Assembly: GCA_947479995.1 (NCBI GenBank)
Contig: CANKBT010000108.1
Span: forward strand, 1 to 9,195
DNA from: Frankiaceae bacterium
Lineage (GTDB): Bacteria; Actinomycetota; Actinomycetes; Mycobacteriales; SCTD01
Length of the DNA: 9,195 bases
Direction of reading: 5' to 3'
The notes under the pieces are model-generated. The model searched no databases and was not told the DNA's origin. It worked only from the letters and a program-made list of their open reading frames with translations. Shown one piece after another: positions 5,036 to 9,195 of the stretch (position 1 is the stretch's first letter; the number at the start of each line of letters is the position of its first letter). A program made the position numbers and the translations under genes.

Positions 5036-7686
5036 GCCGGCCGCCGCACGAGGGGCAGCCGACTGCGCGTGAGCGCGCCCGCGGCCAGCGCCGCGAGCAG
5101 CGGCACGACCAGCACCGTCACGCCCAGCAGCGCCCACGGCACGAGGTAGGGGTAGCGCACCAGCGGGTCGTCGGCGTTGAGGGCGACGAGCAGCCCGTAC
5201 GCCGGCACGAGCCCGGCCGCGACGCCGAGCACCGTGCCGAGCACCGCCGTCACCGCCGACTGCAGCGCAGCGAGACGGCGGCGCAGGCCGGGCGTCGCGC
5301 CGACCGCGGCGAGCGTCGACAGGTCGGCGCGGCCGTCGGCGGCGGCCAGGCCGGTGGCGATGCCGCTGGCGCCCAGCACGAGCAGCGCGCTGCCCCCGGC
5401 CAGCGCCGCGAGCCCCAGCCCGTACGAGCTCCGGTAGCCGCGCTCGACGTAGGGCGAGGCGTCGACGCCCGCGCGGCGCAGCGCGCCCAGCAGCGCGTCC
5501 TCCTCGTCGCCGTCCGGCGTCCGGCTCGTCGTCGCGATGACGCCCGCGTCGTGCAGCGGCACGCCGAGGGCCGCGGCGGCGCCCGGCGACAGCAGCTCGA
5601 AGGGCAGGGAGCCGTCGGGCAGCGGCACGGCCGGCACGACCACCTCGCGGGCGGCCGTCGCGCTGCCCCCCGCGTCGGTGGTCGTGACGAGCAGGTGCGC
5701 CCGGCCGTCCTCGACGAAGGGCGCCGGCACGACCGCCGCGCCCTGCTCCAGCGCGCGCGTGGTCGCCGCGTCGCGCACGCCGTCGAGGGCGGCCAGGTCG
5801 TCGGCGTCGCCGACCACCGGGCCCGGCAGGCTCGACGCGATGCCGCCGAGGGGCCCGTACGCGTCGGCGTAGAAGGACCCGTCGCAGCGGGTGTCCCCGC
5901 GGGCGGCGTCCTCCTGCGCGGTCGTCGGCACGCCCCCCGCGGCGTAGACGTCGTCGAGGGGGCACCGCCGCGCCGGGGGCACCGCGAGGCTGACGTACGT
6001 CGTGCCGTCGGGGTCGTTGGCCGTCTGGAGCACCGCGAGCCGGTCGACCGGCAGGGACGAGCGCAGGGCGTCCTGCACCTGCGCGAGGCGGGCGGCGTCC
6101 TCGGGCTGCCACGTCGAGACCACGACGCTGCCGTCGACGGCCTGCGGCTGGTAGCGCGCGCGGTCGACGGCGTCCAGGCTCGTCACGTAGGTGCCGACGG
6201 CGACGCTGCCGGCCACGGCGGCGAGCACGGCGGCGACGGCCGGGGCGGTGCGGCTGCGCTGCCGCGACGCGTCGCGCAGGGCCAGGCGCGGTGCGACCGG
6301 CAGCAGCGGCGCGAGGCGGCCCGCGGCCCCGACGAGCGCGGGCGTCGTGGCGACCAGCCCGAGCTCGGCGACCACGCTGCCGGCGAGCAGCAGCCGCACG
6401 TCGCGCTGCCGCGCGCCGAGCAGGGCGAGGCCGGCGCCGGCCGCTGCGGCCACCAGGCCCGCGCCCGTGAGGCGCCACGAGGTGCGGGCCGTGCCCCGGC
6501 GGCCGGTGAGCGCGGCGACGACGTCCTGGCGCGACGCGGTGCGGGCGGGCAGCACCGAGGCGAGCACGGCGGTGACCAGGCCGACGAGCGCGATGCCCAG
6601 CACCTCGAGCGGCCGCACGTCCAGCGGCGGCTGCACCGTGTCGCCCACCCGGTCGACGACGGCCACCAGCGCCGCGCCCCCGGCCAGGCCGAGCACCGTG
6701 CCGACCGCGGCGCTGGCGACGCCGAGCACGATCCCGCCGCCCAGCACGGTGCGGCGCACGTCGCGGCTCGTGCCGCCCGTGGCGGTGACCAGCGCCAGCT
6801 GCCGCGCCTGCCGCTTCGCGCCGACGGCGAAGGCCGGCCCCGCGAGCAGCACCACCTCCAGCAGCGCCATGCCGACGACCAGGCCGACGACGGCCAGCTC
6901 GTCGGCGCCGACGCCGGCGCCGGAGGACGGCGCCCCGGGCACCGGTGCCCGGGGCTCGACGTAGGCGCCCTGCTCGTTGAGAGCGCGGACCGCGGCCAGG
7001 TCGAGCTCGCCCGGCAGGTCGAACAGCACGCGCTCCCCGCCGCTGCCGGGGGCGGTCGCCGGGGACGCGAGGGCACCCGGGTCGACGAGCAGGGTGCGCT
7101 CGGCGCGCGAGGACGCGCCGTCCAGGAGCCCGACGACCGTCAGCCGGGCGGCCGGGTCGTCGAGGCCGACCACGTCGCCGACGCCGACGCCGAGCCGGTC
7201 GGCGAAGGCCCGCGTGAGCGCCGCCTCCCCCGGGCCGTCCGGCGCCCGGCCCTCGGCCTGGGCGTAGACGCCCGCCGCGAGCGGGTCGTCGTACGCCAGC
7301 TCGCGCAGCTCGCCGCGCGTGACCTCCTCGCCGGCGACGACCGGCACGGAGTAGCGCGTGCGGTCCACGAGCGACCGGCTGCCGGGCGGCAGGGCGGCCG
7401 CGAGCTCGCCTGCGGTCAGGGGCACGTCGCGCTGCTGCGACGCCTGGACGGTCGTCGCGAACTGGTCGAAGGACGCGAGCCCGCTGTCGGTCAGCGCGCC
7501 GTCGGCCTGGCCGATCGTCCGGGTCGCGGCCTGCTCGGCCGAGAGCTGGTCGGTGCGGAAGACGACGTCGACGGCCACGACGCCGCCGACGGGCAGGGCG
7601 ATCATCGCGATCACGAGCGCGCTGCGGCCACGGGCGCGCAGGGCCTCCCGCCGCGCGATGCGCAAGGCGGGGCGCCAGCTGCTCAC
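5032..7686 (-). CDS. FtsX-like (MacB-type) ABC transporter permease, 10 TM
   Basis: This 884-residue membrane protein starts at GTG 7686, overlapping the stop of the ATPase gene (GTGA), and is surely its partner. Predicted segments: TM1 at about 23-43; a large extracellular domain at 44-261; TM2-4 at 262-288, 314-345 and 360-382; a middle group at about 405-424, 430-455 and 481-500; a second extracellular domain at 501-754; and TM8-10 at 755-783, 806-835 and 848-875. Two FtsX cores are visible, each with the cytoplasmic coupling loop: 'RQARQLALVTATGGTSRDVRR' near 292-312, and 'ADLSTLAAVGATPGLRR' near 787-803. Two cysteines (C575, C601) in the second outer domain could form a disulfide. Permeases of this type, with two extracellular domains and a separate ATPase, export or extract peptides, antibiotics or lipids rather than import nutrients. 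The substrate cannot be read from the sequence. No Shine-Dalgarno sequence is obvious, so translation is probably coupled. Confidence 0.93.
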   Translation of the reverse strand: MSSWRPALRIARREALRARGRSALVIAMIALPVGGVVAVDVVFRTDQLSAEQAATRTIGQADGALTDSGLASFDQFATTVQASQQRDVPLTAGELAAALPPGSRSLVDRTRYSVPVVAGEEVTRGELRELAYDDPLAAGVYAQAEGRAPDGPGEAALTRAFADRLGVGVGDVVGLDDPAARLTVVGLLDGASSRAERTLLVDPGALASPATAPGSGGERVLFDLPGELDLAAVRALNEQGAYVEPRAPVPGAPSSGAGVGADELAVVGLVVGMALLEVVLLAGPAFAVGAKRQARQLALVTATGGTSRDVRRTVLGGGIVLGVASAAVGTVLGLAGGAALVAVVDRVGDTVQPPLDVRPLEVLGIALVGLVTAVLASVLPARTASRQDVVAALTGRRGTARTSWRLTGAGLVAAAAGAGLALLGARQRDVRLLLAGSVVAELGLVATTPALVGAAGRLAPLLPVAPRLALRDASRQRSRTAPAVAAVLAAVAGSVAVGTYVTSLDAVDRARYQPQAVDGSVVVSTWQPEDAARLAQVQDALRSSLPVDRLAVLQTANDPDGTTYVSLAVPPARRCPLDDVYAAGGVPTTAQEDAARGDTRCDGSFYADAYGPLGGIASSLPGPVVGDADDLAALDGVRDAATTRALEQGAAVVPAPFVEDGRAHLLVTTTDAGGSATAAREVVVPAVPLPDGSLPFELLSPGAAAALGVPLHDAGVIATTSRTPDGDEEDALLGALRRAGVDASPYVERGYRSSYGLGLAALAGGSALLVLGASGIATGLAAADGRADLSTLAAVGATPGLRRRLAALQSAVTAVLGTVLGVAAGLVPAYGLLVALNADDPLVRYPYLVPWALLGVTVLVVPLLAALAAGALTRSRLPLVRRPA

Positions 7687-8408
7687 CGCAGCGAGCCGAG
7701 CGTCCCGAGCGCGGCCTCCGGCGAGCGGTACACCGACTCGTCGACGACGCGCCCGTCGCGCAGGAAGACCACGCGGTCGGCCCAGGCGGCGTGCCGGGCG
7801 TCGTGCGTGACGAGCACCCCGGCCGCACCGGCGTCGCAGCGGGCGCGCAGCAGCGCCATGACCGCCTCGCCGGTCTCGGAGTCGAGGGCGCCGGTCGGCT
7901 CGTCGGCGAGCACCAGCCGGCGGTCGCCGACGAGCGCGCGGGCGATGGCGACGCGCTGCTGCTGCCCGCCGCTCATGTCGTCGGGGAAGCGGTCGGCGAG
8001 CTCGGCGATGCCGACCTCGGTGAGGGCCTCGACCGCCTCGCGGCGGGCGGCGCGCGCCCCGGCGCCGTCGAGCTCGCGCGGCAGGGCGACGTTCTCGGCG
8101 GCGGTGAGCGCCGGCACGAGGTTGAGGTCCTGGAAGACGTAGCCGACCGCGCGGCGGCGCACCTGCGCGAGGCGCTTGCGCGACAGCCCGGACAGCGCGG
8201 TGCCCTCGACGAGCACCTCGCCCGACGTCGGGGCCTCCAGGCCGCCCGCCAGGTGCAGCAGCGTCGACTTGCCGGAGCCGCTCGGGCCCATGACGGCGAC
8301 CAGCTCGCCGGCGGCCACCTGCAGCGAGACGCCCCGCAGGGCGTGCACGAGGCCCTCGCCGGCGCCGTGCTGCCGCGTCACCGCGCGCAGCTCGAGCACG
8401 GCGCTCAC
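7683..8408 (-). CDS. ABC transporter ATP-binding protein (MacB/LolD family)
   Basis: A 241-residue ATPase that powers the adjacent permease at the inner face of the membrane. The start is GTG 8408, overlapping the padR stop as GTGA, with GAGGGGG seven bases upstream; the frame is open further upstream but overlaps padR, so the longer version is not used. Motifs are complete: Walker A GPSGSGKST (41-49), Q-loop Q93 in VFQDLNLVPALTAAENV, signature MSGGQQQ (145-151, Met for the usual Leu), Walker B LVLADEP (165-171) with catalytic E170, D-loop GALDS, and switch histidine H202 in VTHD. The 'LVPALTAAENVALP' stretch and 'DEPTGALDS' are typical of the MacB/LolD/FtsE group that pairs with FtsX-like permeases. 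Co-regulation by the PadR protein encoded just upstream is strongly suggested by the overlap. Confidence 0.96.
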   Translation of the reverse strand: MSAVLELRAVTRQHGAGEGLVHALRGVSLQVAAGELVAVMGPSGSGKSTLLHLAGGLEAPTSGEVLVEGTALSGLSRKRLAQVRRRAVGYVFQDLNLVPALTAAENVALPRELDGAGARAARREAVEALTEVGIAELADRFPDDMSGGQQQRVAIARALVGDRRLVLADEPTGALDSETGEAVMALLRARCDAGAAGVLVTHDARHAAWADRVVFLRDGRVVDESVYRSPEAALGTLGSLR

Positions 8409-8980
8409 CGGCGCACCCCCTCGCGGCCGGGCGCGCGCACGGGGGCGGCGGCCGGGCCCGGCGGCGCGGCGGCGCGGGCGCGCACCAGCCGGGCCTCGCA
8501 GTGGTCGAGCCACCGCACCTCCGCCTCGGTCTGGAAGACCAGGGCGTCGAGCACCAGCAGCCAGGCCAGGTCGTCGACGGCGTCGGCGCGGGCCTTGAGC
8601 CGCGTGTAGTCCTGCAGCGCGCGGAGGCTGTCGGTGCGCTGCGCCTGCAGCACGGCCGGCACGTCGACCTCGGGCGCGCCGACGGCGAGCGCCAGCTTGA
8701 TGGCGAGCTCGTCGCGCGGCCGGCTCTCGCGGGTGACCGGCGTCGTGAACCAGTCGTGCAGCTCCTCGGCGCCGGCGGGCGTGAGCGCGTACGTGCTGCG
8801 CCCCTCCTCGCCGTCGCCGGTGCCCACGACGGCGCCGTCCCGCTCGAGGCGGGACAGGGTCGTGTAGACCTGCCCGACGTTCAGCGCGCTGCCGGTGCGC
8901 CGCTCGAACTCGGCGCGCAGCTCGTAGCCGTGCCGCGGCCGCTCGGACAGCAGCGCCAGCAGGCCGTGGCGTACGGACAT
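8405..8980 (-). CDS. PadR-family transcriptional regulator
   Basis: A 191-residue repressor-type protein, starting at ATG 8980 with a purine-rich AGGGGG ribosome binding site a few bases upstream. Residues 3-70 form the PadR winged helix: 'LLALLSERPRHGYEL' (7-21), the recognition helix in 'GQVYTTLSRLERDGAV' (36-51), and a wing ending in RSTYALTPAG (61-70). Residues 90-170 are helical and should form the dimerisation and ligand-sensing part, as in the longer PadR subfamily (compare the motif WLDH at 157-160). The last 20 residues are Ala/Pro/Arg-rich and probably disordered. It overlaps the ATPase gene by four bases and is the first gene of the transporter operon. PadR proteins in this position typically repress their own operon until a toxic compound or antibiotic binds. 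The inverted repeat over its promoter fits this. Confidence 0.95.
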   Translation of the reverse strand: MSVRHGLLALLSERPRHGYELRAEFERRTGSALNVGQVYTTLSRLERDGAVVGTGDGEEGRSTYALTPAGAEELHDWFTTPVTRESRPRDELAIKLALAVGAPEVDVPAVLQAQRTDSLRALQDYTRLKARADAVDDLAWLLVLDALVFQTEAEVRWLDHCEARLVRARAAAPPGPAAAPVRAPGREGVRR

Positions 8981-8990
8981 GGTGACCCCC

Positions 8991-9025
8991 TACTCGGTAT
9001 GCATCGAGAGTATGCATACCGGGTA
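8991..9025 (-). promoter_or_regulatory. Probable PadR operator (14-7-14 inverted repeat)
   Basis: TACTCGGTATGCAT (8991-9004) and ATGCATACCGGGTA (9012-9025) are inverted copies with one mismatch, around 7 bases. Each arm contains its own ATGCAT palindrome, and the AT-rich arms stand out in a very GC-rich region. The repeat covers the -10 element and likely transcription start of padR and ends 10 bp before its ATG, the classic place for an autorepressor. PadR proteins are known to bind dyads with ATG/CAT-type half-sites; that this one binds here is inference from position and symmetry. Confidence 0.8.
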
Positions 9026-9037
9026 AGCACCTGTCCA
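9009..9037 (-). promoter_or_regulatory. Promoter of the padR-ABC operon
   Basis: On the minus strand TGGACA (9032-9037) matches the -35 consensus at 5 of 6 positions and is followed, after exactly 17 bp, by CATACT (9009-9014). Transcription would start near 9002, leaving a leader of about 22 bases with the AGGGGG ribosome binding site. The -10 lies inside the inverted repeat, so bound repressor would exclude RNA polymerase. Confidence 0.6.
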
Positions 9038-9050
9038 GGACGCTGACGCG

Positions 9051-9088
9051 CCGGAGGGCGCCTCCCGTGGTCAGGAGGCGCCCTCCGG
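9051..9088 (-). terminator. Strong hairpin terminator of the right-edge gene
   Basis: CCGGAGGGCGCCTCC (9051-9065) and GGAGGCGCCCTCCGG (9074-9088) pair perfectly over 15 bp around an 8-base loop. It begins 13 bp after the stop of the minus-strand gene at the right edge and ends before the padR -35. It should therefore stop read-through into the PadR-ABC operon. There is no T-tract on either side, so it is of the stem-only type often seen in GC-rich actinobacteria; it may work in both directions. Confidence 0.75.
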
Positions 9089-9101
9089 GGCGGTGCGTCG
9101 G

Positions 9102-9195
9102 CTAGGTGAGCGCGGGCTCGTCGACGAGCGTGCGCAGGTCGTCCTCGACCGTGACGCTGGCCGCGAGCGACTCGTGCGCGGCGGCGAGGTCGGCC
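9102..9195 (-). CDS. 3' end of an unrecognised gene (partial)
   Basis: The minus strand has a frame open from the right edge to TAG at 9102-9104, giving the last 30 residues of a protein. They are acidic and helical in character: ADLAAAHESLAASV followed by TVEDDLRTLVDEPALT. Codon use is GC-rich at third positions, and a strong hairpin lies just behind the stop, both supporting a true gene end. Too little is present to name a family. Confidence 0.7.
   Translation of the reverse strand, partial: ADLAAAHESLAASVTVEDDLRTLVDEPALT

Noticed and set aside
5036..7828. Minus-strand frame overlapping the permease upstream of the small ORF
   Set aside because: It is a shifted reading of the permease gene; only its last 44 codons, outside the permease, show plausible coding character.
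2149..8142. A 1997-codon open frame on the plus strand across smc, the permease and the ATPase gene
   Set aside because: It is antisense to three well-recognised genes, its product is a low-complexity Arg/Ser/Ala series without domains, and long open antisense frames are expected when third positions are nearly all G or C.
8409..9017. N-terminal extension of the ABC ATPase frame to an upstream ATG
   Set aside because: The extension overlaps all of padR and reads as Arg/Ala-rich nonsense; the GTG at 8408 with a ribosome binding site gives a normal 241-residue ATPase.

Overview
The window comes from a chromosome of a very GC-rich actinobacterium. By eye G+C is well above 70% and third codon positions are almost always G or C. 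The SMC hinge carries a GGSASAPSLLEVQ-type motif familiar from actinobacterial SMC proteins, and several starts are GTG. I cannot place the genus. No phage, transposon, CRISPR, rRNA or tRNA sequence is visible.

Left part (1-949, + strand): the 3' end of an unrecognised gene, then a 72-bp gap holding a candidate promoter with a DtxR/IdeR-like iron box. After it comes a 174-residue protein laid out like an ABC ATPase domain but with broken Walker A, signature, Walker B glutamate and H-loop positions. It is probably a pseudo-ATPase.

Middle (970-4889, - strand): a small cysteine-rich protein with two DUF1540-type modules, convergent with the ATPase-like gene. A 119-bp gap with two hairpins follows, then a complete smc gene (1171 aa), the chromosome-organising SMC ATPase. 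The usual actinobacterial neighbour ftsY is not beside it.

Right part (4901-8980, - strand): a PadR regulator, a MacB/LolD-type ABC ATPase, a 10-TM FtsX-like permease and a possible 44-residue Arg-rich protein. Each is joined to the next by a GTGA stop/start overlap. The last reads to within 11 bp of the smc start, so smc may be partly co-transcribed with this efflux-type cassette. In front of padR lies a strong 35-bp inverted repeat that overlaps a recognisable promoter, as expected for autorepression. A 15-bp perfect hairpin separates this from the 3' end of another - strand gene at the right edge.

How the genes work together: PadR probably represses its own operon until a ligand (an antibiotic, lipid or peptide, unknown) releases it and the ABC transporter is made. 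No complete new defence or biosynthetic system is visible. The least ordinary points are the ATPase-like protein under a possible iron box, the small ORF, and the coupling of smc to a PadR-ABC cassette.
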